DNA of 33,824 bases, taken from the NCBI GenBank assembly GCA_937988745.1, contig CALKAR010000257.1, forward strand, positions 1 through 33,824, written 5' to 3'. The translations under genes and the position numbers were made by a program. The notes beneath the pieces were generated by a model. The model saw nothing but the letters and a program-made list of their open reading frames with translations. It searched no databases and had not been told where the DNA came from. Below are positions 23,815-31,846 of this stretch, in pieces; the first letter of the stretch is position 1, and each line of letters opens with the position of its first letter. Source of the DNA: an uncultured Peptococcaceae bacterium (lineage in GTDB: Bacteria > Bacillota > Limnochordia > Darwinibacteriales > Darwinibacteriaceae).

Positions 23815-25071
23815 ATGAGGAAGTATGGGCTTGGTTTGTTGGCCGCGGTTTTGTTGATCGCGCTTGTGGCTGTCCCAGTAGTTCAAGCGCAGGTCACGCT
23901 GAAGTTTGCCTGCTGGGACTATGAGCTGAATCAGTATGACAAGAAACTGATCGAGGAATTTGAACGGCTCAACCCCGACATCAAGATCGAAGTTTACGAC
24001 ATGCCCGCCTCTGAGTATCCTGACAAGATGCTTATTATGCTTGCCGGCGGCGAAGATATCGACGTATTTTATGCAAAAGATCCTACCATGTACGGTGGCC
24101 TTGTCCTCCGGCAGCAGATTAGACCTCTCGACGACCTGATTGATCGCGATAGTGTAGACCTATCAGGCTACGGCGGCAATCTGGAGAATGTCATGGTCGA
24201 CGGAGCCATCTATGGTCTGCCTTATCGGGGTGACTTCTGGATTCTGTTCTACAACAAGGACCTCTTTGACAAGTTCGGTGTACCGTATCCTACCAATGAC
24301 ATGACCTGGGACGAGTTCAGAGAAACAGCAAAGCTCCTCACTTCTGGTGAAGGTGCAGAAAAGACTTATGGAACTTACATCCACACCTGGGCAAGCACCT
24401 ACTTCGTTTATGGTCTGCAGAAGCACATGGGCGACCTTGTAGAAGGCCCATACGAGATGCTCCGGGATGGCTTAGAACTCGCTTACCAGATTCAGATGGT
24501 TGATAAGTCCGCAGCAGACTATGCTACCAACAAAGCGATGGGAGCTCACTATCGTGGATTGTTCGAGCAGGGCAATATCGGCATGCTCTACATGGGCACC
24601 TGGTACATGCAGGCACTGCTGCATGACGCAGAACAAGGTCTGCACAATGTCAACTGGGGAATCGCCCGTCTGCCTCAGTGGGAAGGCCTGCCCCATGCGA
24701 CCATTGGTAATGTCACACCTGTAGTCATCAACAGCAAAACCAAGCATTTAGAAGAAGCATGGAGACTGGTTAAGTTCTTGAGTGGCCCAGAAGGTGCATC
24801 TATTCTGGCAGAAAGCATGATTGTTCCGGGCTACTTCGATGATTCCGTGTTTGACACCTTCGCTCAAGTTGAAGGCTTCCCCAGCGAGAACATGGAAGCT
24901 TTGGTCACCGAAACAGTTTATATGGAATGGCCGGCTCATCCGCTCTCTGGCCTGTTGGGCAAGATGGTGGAAGAAGAAATCGTATTGGCCATGACCGGCA
25001 ACAAGTCAATTGACCAAGCGATTGCTGACATGGAAGCTCGCCGCGAAGAAATCATTCTTCTCAACCAATAA
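23815..25071 (+). CDS. CUT1 extracellular sugar-binding protein (second system)
   Basis: A 418-residue family-1 solute-binding protein. The signal peptide (about 1-25) ends VVQA before QVTLKFACWDYE, again with no lipobox cysteine at the cleavage site. The mature domain shows ADVFYAKD-like (DIDVFYAKDPTMY), LPYRGDFWILFYNKDLFDKFGVPYP, and HLEEAWRLVKFLSGPEGA, all typical of the family. ATG start with GAAGGAGG upstream. First gene of the importer operon under the YesMN pair. A stem-loop separates it from the permease genes. The ligand is likely an oligosaccharide or oligouronide, but this is not determinable here. Confidence 0.93.
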   Translation: MRKYGLGLLAAVLLIALVAVPVVQAQVTLKFACWDYELNQYDKKLIEEFERLNPDIKIEVYDMPASEYPDKMLIMLAGGEDIDVFYAKDPTMYGGLVLRQQIRPLDDLIDRDSVDLSGYGGNLENVMVDGAIYGLPYRGDFWILFYNKDLFDKFGVPYPTNDMTWDEFRETAKLLTSGEGAEKTYGTYIHTWASTYFVYGLQKHMGDLVEGPYEMLRDGLELAYQIQMVDKSAADYATNKAMGAHYRGLFEQGNIGMLYMGTWYMQALLHDAEQGLHNVNWGIARLPQWEGLPHATIGNVTPVVINSKTKHLEEAWRLVKFLSGPEGASILAESMIVPGYFDDSVFDTFAQVEGFPSENMEALVTETVYMEWPAHPLSGLLGKMVEEEIVLAMTGNKSIDQAIADMEARREEIILLNQ

Positions 25072-25105
25072 GGAACTGACTTCAAGCTGAGTAGTGTTCA
25101 TTTAC

Positions 25106-25144
25106 GTGAAGTACCCTGTACTCATGCAGCACAGGGTACTTCAC
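25106..25144 (+). other. Intra-operon stem-loop between binding protein and permease genes
   Basis: Perfect 14-bp stem GTGAAGTACCCTGT (25106-25119) and ACAGGGTACTTCAC (25131-25144) with an 11-base loop. It is followed by TTAGAAGGGAG rather than a T run, so it is not a classic terminator. Such elements between binding-protein and permease genes are known to protect the upstream mRNA from 3' decay or to cause partial read-through, raising binding-protein output over the permeases. Confidence 0.75.
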
Positions 25145-25163
25145 TTAGAAGGGAGCTGATTCG

Positions 25164-26045
25164 ATGAAAAGAACCACGCGCAATAGGTTAGTGGCGTACA
25201 GTTTTCTCCTCCCTAATTTTATTGGCTTTTTAATATTTACTCTTATACCGGTTCTGGCAGCGCTGGGACTAAGCTTTGTAAAGTGGGACAGCTACAGTCC
25301 GATGCAGTTTGTCGGTCTCCGCAATTTTCAGATCATGCTCAAGGACAGCAGTTTTAAGATTGCCTTTTGGAATACTCTCTATTTCACCGGACTGACAGTA
25401 CCTTTAACAATCGTTGTATCGCTGGTGTTGGCCCTCGCACTGAATAAAGGTCTGCGATCGGTCAAAATATTTAGGGCCATTCATTTCTTTCCCCATGTAG
25501 CATCTACTATTGCCGTGGCTGTTGTGTGGCAGTTTCTCTACCACCCTGATATGGGGCCGATCAATCAGTTCCTGCGGATTATTGGCATTACTGATCCGCC
25601 GCGCTGGACTGCCTCTACCACCTGGGCTATGCCGGCTGTAATTATTATGAGTGTGTGGAAATCAGCCGGCTATTACATGGTTATGTTCTTAGCAGGTCTT
25701 CAGGGGATTCCACCGCATCTCTATGAAGTAGCAACCATCGATGGGGCAACGGCCTGGCAGAAGTTCAGGTATGTAACGCTGCCGCTTCTAACACCCACCT
25801 TGTTCTTTGTGCTTACCATGAATCTTATTTATTCCTTCAAAGTGTTTGACCAGATCTACATTATGACTGAAGGTGGGCCGGGCCGGGCGACCATGGTGTT
25901 AGTGTACTACATCTACCTGCAGGCCTTCGTCAACCAGAACTTCGGTTACGCCTCTGCGATGGCAGCAGTCTTCTTCCTCTTGATTCTCGGTGTAACAATT
26001 GTGCAGTTCCGACTGCAGGAGAAGTGGGTCACGTACCTTGATTGA
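25164..26045 (+). CDS. CUT1 sugar ABC transporter permease, MalF-type (second system)
   Basis: A 293-residue permease with six predicted helices. The N-terminus YSFLLPNFIGFLIFTLIPV is standard, and the EAA loop reads PHLYEVATIDGATAWQKFRYVTLPLLTP. ATG start with GGGAG upstream. It follows the binding-protein gene and stem-loop and precedes the MalG-type gene, forming the heterodimeric pore with that product. Confidence 0.93.
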   Translation: MKRTTRNRLVAYSFLLPNFIGFLIFTLIPVLAALGLSFVKWDSYSPMQFVGLRNFQIMLKDSSFKIAFWNTLYFTGLTVPLTIVVSLVLALALNKGLRSVKIFRAIHFFPHVASTIAVAVVWQFLYHPDMGPINQFLRIIGITDPPRWTASTTWAMPAVIIMSVWKSAGYYMVMFLAGLQGIPPHLYEVATIDGATAWQKFRYVTLPLLTPTLFFVLTMNLIYSFKVFDQIYIMTEGGPGRATMVLVYYIYLQAFVNQNFGYASAMAAVFFLLILGVTIVQFRLQEKWVTYLD

Positions 26046-26062
26046 GAAAGGAGGAGCAGATC

Positions 26063-26878
26063 GTGGGTAAACGCCGCATACTGTTTCTGATACCCATTTT
26101 GGCTTCATCTATTTTAATGCTGCTGCCTTTTGCTTGGATGTTATCAGCTTCCTTGAAAACGAACATCGACGTTTTTAAGTTTCCGATTGAGTGGATTCCG
26201 AAGAATCCTCAGTGGCAAAACTACGTGACCATTTGGTCTAAAATTGATTTTGGGCGCTATTACTTCAACACGATCAAGCTGACGGTGATTATTACCCTGC
26301 TTCAGCTGGCAACATGCAGTTTGGCTGCCTATGCCTTCGCCAAGATTGACTTCCCTGAGAGGAACGCTCTGTTTGTGGCTTATATTGCCACTCTGATAGT
26401 CCCGTTCCAGGTAATCATGATCCCTCAGTTTATTCTGTTCAGGAGGCTGGGCCTAGTAAACCGTCACTTAGCACTGATTCTGCTCCAAGCTTTCAGCCCC
26501 TTTGGAGTGTTCCTGATGCGTCAGTTCTATCTGAGTGTGCCCAATGAGCTGGTAGAGTCAGCTCGCATCGATGGTTTGAGCGAGTTCGGGATATACCGCA
26601 AAATCATGCTGCCGCTTTCTAAGCCAGCTCTCGCCAGTCTGACCATTTTCACCTTTGTCTTCGTCTGGAATGATTTTTTGGGTCCGCTGATTTATCTGCA
26701 TTCAGGACAGCTGCGTACAATCCAGCTGGGAATCAGGATGTTTATATCTCAATATAGTGCCGAATATTCCCTTATTATGGCGGCTTCTGTATGCTCTTTG
26801 ATTCCGGTGATTATCGTTTTCTTAGCCTGTCAGAAATACTTCGTGGAAGGCATCGCCCTCACCGGACTCAAAGGCTAA
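26063..26878 (+). CDS. CUT1 sugar ABC transporter permease, MalG-type (second system)
   Basis: A 271-residue permease with six predicted helices. The EAA loop is NELVESARIDGLSEFGIYRKIMLPLSKPAL, and it ends YFVEGIALTGLKG. GTG at 26063 is preferred: AAAGGAGG lies 8 bases upstream. The frame can be read from a TTG at 26042 that overlaps the MalF-type stop, but that codon precedes the ribosome site. No ATPase gene follows. The stop codon overlaps the stop of the convergent heparinase-like gene by 4 bases (CTAA, 26875-26878), leaving no room for a terminator. Confidence 0.92.
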   Translation: MGKRRILFLIPILASSILMLLPFAWMLSASLKTNIDVFKFPIEWIPKNPQWQNYVTIWSKIDFGRYYFNTIKLTVIITLLQLATCSLAAYAFAKIDFPERNALFVAYIATLIVPFQVIMIPQFILFRRLGLVNRHLALILLQAFSPFGVFLMRQFYLSVPNELVESARIDGLSEFGIYRKIMLPLSKPALASLTIFTFVFVWNDFLGPLIYLHSGQLRTIQLGIRMFISQYSAEYSLIMAASVCSLIPVIIVFLACQKYFVEGIALTGLKG

Positions 26879-28737
26879 TCTTGCATTGGAGTAACAGTGA
26901 ATAGTGCCTGTCCTGCGGCCGCTGGCTGGTGTGCCGTGAACATCACTCTGTATAGATATTTCCCCCATACAGGCCGCAGGCGGGCATCCTCAATCGGTAT
27001 TCTCTCTACCTGGGGCAAGAACTCTACCCCTTTGTGCTTCATAACCAGCTGTGTGCCACCAGCGTTAAGTAGGACATAATCGTCTCTTAGTTCTGGTTCA
27101 GAAGCCAGCATAAAGACAAACTGCAGCTTTTCTGCACGGGTTAATTCATAGGTATCTCGGATGTTTACTTCTGAACATACATCGCGGCGCAGCTCGTAAG
27201 AGCGCACCCAGCTTACAATACCAGCCTCCTTGGGATAAGCACCAGCGATGTCAACTTCGAATTGAGTTGAGTGGGACGTGCTTTGGTAAGATACGGTTCC
27301 TGCTCTGTATGCGCGTCCAGGTGTCTGTTCCACACCGTTGATAATGGGGAGGTTGTGGAAGCCGGACTGCATTGTCCAGATTTCGTAGCGTCTTTCGGAA
27401 AAGGTCTTAGCTGTATAGGTTTCAACACCCACGTCAATGATAAGCGGCTTTCCTTGATAAAAGACTATACAGCTGCCCACATCATTGTGGTTGTGATTTT
27501 CGCCGTTATGTCCTCCTTTAGCTGCCAAGAAAAAGCCTTCTCCAGGCTTCGTCGACTCCCGCGCCGTCATGACCTGCAGTTCTTCCAGCCAGTGGTCTCG
27601 GGGTAATGCAGCTTGTCCTCCTTTGTAATCAGCGATTTCACCATGGAGTAGGGCAGCTCTGAGAATGCGGCCTAGGGAATAATTTATAGGTGAAAGCAGC
27701 CCCTCTAAACCTTGGCTCAGATACATTTCAACACCTAGTTTTATTAGGGCTTCATCGCCAATTCGCTGACCGTATGAAAACAGAATTGGTCCATCAACTT
27801 CAGCTTTGGCGCTGCCGTCGGCGAAGTTGACGAAATACTCGTCCGCAATATGGACTTTGTACATATACTGACCCATCTTCTGAATGAGTTCTTCTGAAAA
27901 TGGATCAAAGACTCCCTCAGTAATGTCCCACAGCATCTCCAGGCATTCAAACAAGGAGCCACCGCTGCGGGCCCAGTAGCTCGGGCCTTCATCGCAGCCT
28001 CCATCAGGGGAATATACGGAAAGATACTTGTCTAGGCCAGCGAGAGCTTTGGTGAGGGCTTTCCTGCGGGAGTCTTCACTAGTTTCCACCATCAAGACGA
28101 TTCGGAGGCAATTTCCAGTTGTCCAGGGAACCCAGTTGCCCAGTGTGTGGCTGGTTTCTTTGAGGCCCATCCACCAAAAGTCGTCCCGATCTAGGTAGGG
28201 CTCAATGATGCGCTGCCTAAGTTCTAGTAGAATGCGTTCATTGACCTCAGGCGCTACCTGTTCCAACGATTTTCCCACGAGGGCCCATGTCCAAGCTAAG
28301 AGCATGCCTGTTTCAGCAGCGAAGAGGTCAATCACTGGTTCATCTACCTTAGGCAGCCCACGGCGGAGCCCATCTCTGTAAAACCAGTTGTGGTGAGCAG
28401 GTAGTACCCAGCTGGATTCCTCACAAATACACCATACGCCATTGATAATATCATCTAGATAAGTCCCTTTTCCTGTCAGCCATTCTGCCAAGACAAGCAG
28501 TGTGAGGGCTTGGCGGCGCTGGAAATAGGCAGATTCGTAGCGGGCCCGGTTGCCGGTGCGGACGAAGTCTAAGTACCACAGTGCTGGCAGCATGGGCCAG
28601 GCAAATCCCCGGTATTTCTCCGCAGCTGTCAGCAGTTGTGCCTTAAACTCAGAAGCTACATGCTCGCCACTAGGTACCTTGGTTAGTCTTGGAACAGATC
28701 TTAAGCCGGCTCTCTGCCAAAGTGTGCTGAGCATCAT
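26875..28737 (-). CDS. Heparinase II/III-like polysaccharide lyase family protein
   Basis: A 620-residue protein with an N-terminal alpha/alpha-toroid-like helical region (about 40-370; many W and aromatic residues) and a C-terminal beta-sandwich heparinase II/III domain (about 375-610). The family signature NHNHNDVGSCIVFYQGKPLIIDVG is present, followed by the FHNLPIINGVEQ segment. Relatives cleave uronic-acid-containing glycans or oligosaccharides by beta-elimination (heparinase, alginate and oligo-alginate lyases). There is no signal peptide, so it should act in the cytoplasm on imported oligosaccharides. ATG at 28737, or the next codon (28734), follows AGGAGG. It lies 12 bases after the DUF2264 gene and is convergent with the second importer. 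Substrate is not deducible. Confidence 0.85.
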   Translation of the reverse strand: MMLSTLWQRAGLRSVPRLTKVPSGEHVASEFKAQLLTAAEKYRGFAWPMLPALWYLDFVRTGNRARYESAYFQRRQALTLLVLAEWLTGKGTYLDDIINGVWCICEESSWVLPAHHNWFYRDGLRRGLPKVDEPVIDLFAAETGMLLAWTWALVGKSLEQVAPEVNERILLELRQRIIEPYLDRDDFWWMGLKETSHTLGNWVPWTTGNCLRIVLMVETSEDSRRKALTKALAGLDKYLSVYSPDGGCDEGPSYWARSGGSLFECLEMLWDITEGVFDPFSEELIQKMGQYMYKVHIADEYFVNFADGSAKAEVDGPILFSYGQRIGDEALIKLGVEMYLSQGLEGLLSPINYSLGRILRAALLHGEIADYKGGQAALPRDHWLEELQVMTARESTKPGEGFFLAAKGGHNGENHNHNDVGSCIVFYQGKPLIIDVGVETYTAKTFSERRYEIWTMQSGFHNLPIINGVEQTPGRAYRAGTVSYQSTSHSTQFEVDIAGAYPKEAGIVSWVRSYELRRDVCSEVNIRDTYELTRAEKLQFVFMLASEPELRDDYVLLNAGGTQLVMKHKGVEFLPQVERIPIEDARLRPVWGKYLYRVMFTAHQPAAAGQALFTVTPMQD

Positions 28738-28749
28738 TTTCCTCCTGTT

Positions 28750-29874
28750 TTATAAAGCTTTGTCAGCAAACACATCTTGGTGACCATTCCAAACCTTCTG
28801 GCTTGTGAAAGGCTTAGGTGGTGCACTCCAGAACTTGTGAGTGGGTGGGAGTCCTAAGGGTAAGAGGCCTGCGGTACAAAGATAGGTACTGGCGGTAGTT
28901 ATGTATGGTTCGCCAATCTGAGGTTGATGTCCGCAGAGGCCGATGGTCAGCCAGCCGTTTTCATCGAAGGTTCCGGAAGCCTCCATGGTACGCTTGATTA
29001 CAGCCGTCAGCGCAGTTCTTACTTGGGCCGGTTGCAGCTGAGACGGGAGCTCATCACGCAGTGCCATCTGTGCCAACAGTTGAAAAGCACCGAAGCGGTA
29101 CGCCAACGATCTCCCGATAGGCGGAAAGCTCCCATCAGGAGCAATTAAGCGCTCTTGAATGACGGCATAGCGCTGGGCACGCCGCACAGTTTTATCTCGC
29201 AGCTCCACATATTCTGTAAACTCCGATGTAAAGCTGTCAACCACATCCAGCAGCATGGGCTGAATTACAAAGCTGTTGTAGTAATCCCAGTGCAGCTCTG
29301 GACCATCACCATAGGTGCCATCGCCTAAATACCACTGCTCATGCTGGCGTACAGCATAGTCAACCCGAACGGGATCATACTTTCCGGTTATCTTGAAAAG
29401 GGCTGCTTCCACCGCAGCGCTGAATAAGAGCCAGTTGCAGAAGTAAGGGCGAATCTTACGGGAGCTGATGAATTCCTCAACAAGCCTCGTCTGGAGGGAA
29501 GGTTCCAGCTTTTCCAGCAGTTCGGTGGGAGCTCTCAGAATGGCGTGCGCAAGAAATCCAGCGTCCACTAATGGTTGGTCTCCATCGCAGAAATTAAAGC
29601 GGTCAGGAGAAGTGCTGTCCAGACCTACTCGCAAGCTCTCACGAGCTAAGTCTGCAAACTCCCGGCGCAGCTCCTCTTCAGGTCCATGGGTCTCTAGTTC
29701 TAACCAGGGAGCGATGCCCACAAGAACCCTGGCGGCAATCTCTAAACTTGCGTATTTAGTGCGGGGCCCTTTCACTGGCAGGTTTTCTAAAAGGATTCCG
29801 GCAGCTAAGTGTTCCAACACCGGACGGGCGATGCGTTCTAAAACTGTAATCCAGTAATCGCGCTCATATACCAC
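28750..29874 (-). CDS. DUF2264-domain protein
   Basis: A 374-residue protein matching the DUF2264 family: an all-helical, probably alpha/alpha-barrel protein. Recognisable segments are KGPRTKYASLEIAARVL, HEQWYLGDGTYGDGPELHWDYYNSFVIQPML, and LIAPDGSFPPIGRSLAYRFGAFQ. DUF2264 proteins occur in polysaccharide-utilisation loci, often by pectin or uronic-acid enzymes, and some may be glycoside hydrolases or lyases; no activity is claimed here. No signal peptide. GTG start at 29874 with AGGAG upstream. First gene of a two-gene operon with the heparinase-like gene, divergent from the ABC exporter pair. Confidence 0.85.
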   Translation of the reverse strand: MVYERDYWITVLERIARPVLEHLAAGILLENLPVKGPRTKYASLEIAARVLVGIAPWLELETHGPEEELRREFADLARESLRVGLDSTSPDRFNFCDGDQPLVDAGFLAHAILRAPTELLEKLEPSLQTRLVEEFISSRKIRPYFCNWLLFSAAVEAALFKITGKYDPVRVDYAVRQHEQWYLGDGTYGDGPELHWDYYNSFVIQPMLLDVVDSFTSEFTEYVELRDKTVRRAQRYAVIQERLIAPDGSFPPIGRSLAYRFGAFQLLAQMALRDELPSQLQPAQVRTALTAVIKRTMEASGTFDENGWLTIGLCGHQPQIGEPYITTASTYLCTAGLLPLGLPPTHKFWSAPPKPFTSQKVWNGHQDVFADKAL

Positions 29875-29977
29875 AGATGCACACTCCTATCATAAGTTAT
29901 TGAACTAATTTACCGTTTCTTACTAATTTCCCTGCTGGGGAAAGGGTTATGAAGGTGCCAGAGGCCATCGGCAGGAA

Positions 29978-29997
29978 AATCAGACTTAAGACTGATT
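29978..29997. promoter_or_regulatory. 20-base near-perfect palindrome between divergent operons
   Basis: AATCAG-A-CTTAAG-A-CTGATT: symmetric except for one non-pairing position in each arm. It lies in the 193-base region between the DUF2264/heparinase-like operon and the ABC exporter operon, which otherwise holds no gene. There is no T run, so it is not a terminator. It is a candidate operator for one or both operons; the binding protein is unknown. Confidence 0.45.
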
Positions 29998-30067
29998 CGA
30001 GGGCAATCTTGAGACGGTTCAGGTTTTTTTCGCATCTGCTAAATTTATAGCAAAGGAGGTCCGACAT

Positions 30068-31846
30068 ATGGCACTAGAAGCGCGCCGCTATGGTTTTCCA
30101 GATTTGATTCGCATTCCACTTAGATATGCACCGGCAGCGGGATTCTTCTTAATTCTGGCCGCGCTGCTTACCGGCTTGGCGCCCACGTTGAGGGTAATGC
30201 TTACCGCTCAGTTCATTGATACGGCTGTAGATATAGTCGCGGGAAGTCAGCCGATGGAGGGTATTTACCCGGCGATCTTTGGGATTGTGGTCCTGATCGC
30301 TTATTATTGGCTGTCTCATGCGCTGAGTAAGTTTGCCGTTATCCGCATGGAGCTCGCTCTCCAACGAATATTCCGCACAGCGATTACGGAGAAACGGGCG
30401 CGATTGCGGTATGCTCATGTAGAAAATACCGAGACGTGGGATTTGATTCAACGTGTTGCCGGCGCCCCGGAGCAGGCCTTGACACAATCCTTTAATAATC
30501 TGCTGGGTAGTCTCATTTTGGTGCTTCAGGTTAGTGGAGTTGTAACGCTCTTGATGACTCAGGTGTGGTGGGCCGCCCTCGTCATTCTAGGTTTCTCTAT
30601 ACCGCTTTTTTATCTGGCAGTCCAAGGCGGGAAAGCTACCTACCAGGCGAGCCGCGCAGTAAGCAGGCAGCGCCGCCGCTATGACTATCTCAGCGAGCTC
30701 CTTACCGGGAGAGAGGCAGCTGAGGAGAGGGCGCTTTTTGGCTATGGGGATTATCTGAATGCAGCGGCGCACCAAGTATACGAAAATGCTAGAAAATCGG
30801 AGTTCAAGACACGGCTCAAGTGGTATCTGCGCATGAAATCAGGCAGCCTAATTACAGCACTCATCTCGGTCTTAGTGATCTTCGTGCTGCTGCCGCCGGT
30901 CCTGCAGGGAGCTCTTTCGGTTGGTATGTTTATTTCCCTCATCAACGCCGCTTTCAGCTTAGTCCAAACCATGTCTTGGCAGCTTACTGATCGAGTAGTC
31001 CGTTTAGCACAGGATCAGGAGTACCTCAAGGATCTAACAAAGTTTGCTTATCTCGAAGAGGACCTGGGTGCCGAGCTTCCTCCGACGCCTAAGGTGCCCA
31101 TGTTTGAGTCGCTCGAGTTTCGCAACGTAAGTTTCCGGTATCCGGGTACTGATAACTGGGTTCTCAAAGATGTGTCGTTTCAGATAGAAGCCGGGCATCA
31201 TTACGCATTTGTGGGTGTGAACGGAGCTGGGAAGACCACAATCACAAAACTGATCTGCGGCTTGTATGACCAGTACGAGGGAGAAATTTTCCTGAACGGT
31301 AAGAGCCTTAGAGAGTATTCACATGCAGATCTGAAGGCGTTTGTGAACATGGTCTACCAGGATTTTGCCCGGTATTACATCACTCTTAAAGAAAACATCG
31401 CCCTGGGCAGTGTCCATAGCACACCAAACATTGACTGGGCACTGGAAAGGGTAGGGTTGGCCGAAGCCGCTGTGAAGCTGCCCTATGGTGTGGACACACC
31501 TTTGGGGAAAATCAGGGAAGGGGGTCAGGACCTCTCTGGAGGCGAATGGCAGCGTGTGGCTCTTGCACGGGCACTGGTAAATCCTGCTCCTCTGATTATG
31601 CTTGATGAACCAACTGCTGCCTTGGACCCCATCAGCGAGAGCTGGCTGTATCAGGAGTTTGGTGAACTCAGCCGCGGGAAAACGACGATTTTTATCAGTC
31701 ACCGTTTGGGCTCTACCAAATTGGCAGATCACATATTTGTCTTGAGCGGCGGCCGTATAGTTGAACAGGGCAGCCATGCTGAGCTCATGAAACAGCGGGG
31801 AATCTATGCGCAAATGTTTGAGAGTCAAAGGAGCTGGTATCAATGA
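30068..31846 (+). CDS. ABC exporter half-transporter (permease-ATPase fusion)
   Basis: A 592-residue type I ABC exporter subunit. An N-terminal six-helix transmembrane domain (about 20-320) is followed by a nucleotide-binding domain (about 350-590) with Walker A VGVNGAGKTTITKL, signature LSGGEWQRVALAR, Walker B LIMLDEPTAALDP with catalytic Glu, and switch His in IFISHRLGS. All catalytic motifs are intact. ATG start with a perfect AAAGGAGGT 7 bases upstream. Its stop overlaps the start of the next exporter gene (ATGA), so the two probably form a heterodimer. Substrate could be a peptide, lipid or drug. Confidence 0.92.
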   Translation: MALEARRYGFPDLIRIPLRYAPAAGFFLILAALLTGLAPTLRVMLTAQFIDTAVDIVAGSQPMEGIYPAIFGIVVLIAYYWLSHALSKFAVIRMELALQRIFRTAITEKRARLRYAHVENTETWDLIQRVAGAPEQALTQSFNNLLGSLILVLQVSGVVTLLMTQVWWAALVILGFSIPLFYLAVQGGKATYQASRAVSRQRRRYDYLSELLTGREAAEERALFGYGDYLNAAAHQVYENARKSEFKTRLKWYLRMKSGSLITALISVLVIFVLLPPVLQGALSVGMFISLINAAFSLVQTMSWQLTDRVVRLAQDQEYLKDLTKFAYLEEDLGAELPPTPKVPMFESLEFRNVSFRYPGTDNWVLKDVSFQIEAGHHYAFVGVNGAGKTTITKLICGLYDQYEGEIFLNGKSLREYSHADLKAFVNMVYQDFARYYITLKENIALGSVHSTPNIDWALERVGLAEAAVKLPYGVDTPLGKIREGGQDLSGGEWQRVALARALVNPAPLIMLDEPTAALDPISESWLYQEFGELSRGKTTIFISHRLGSTKLADHIFVLSGGRIVEQGSHAELMKQRGIYAQMFESQRSWYQ

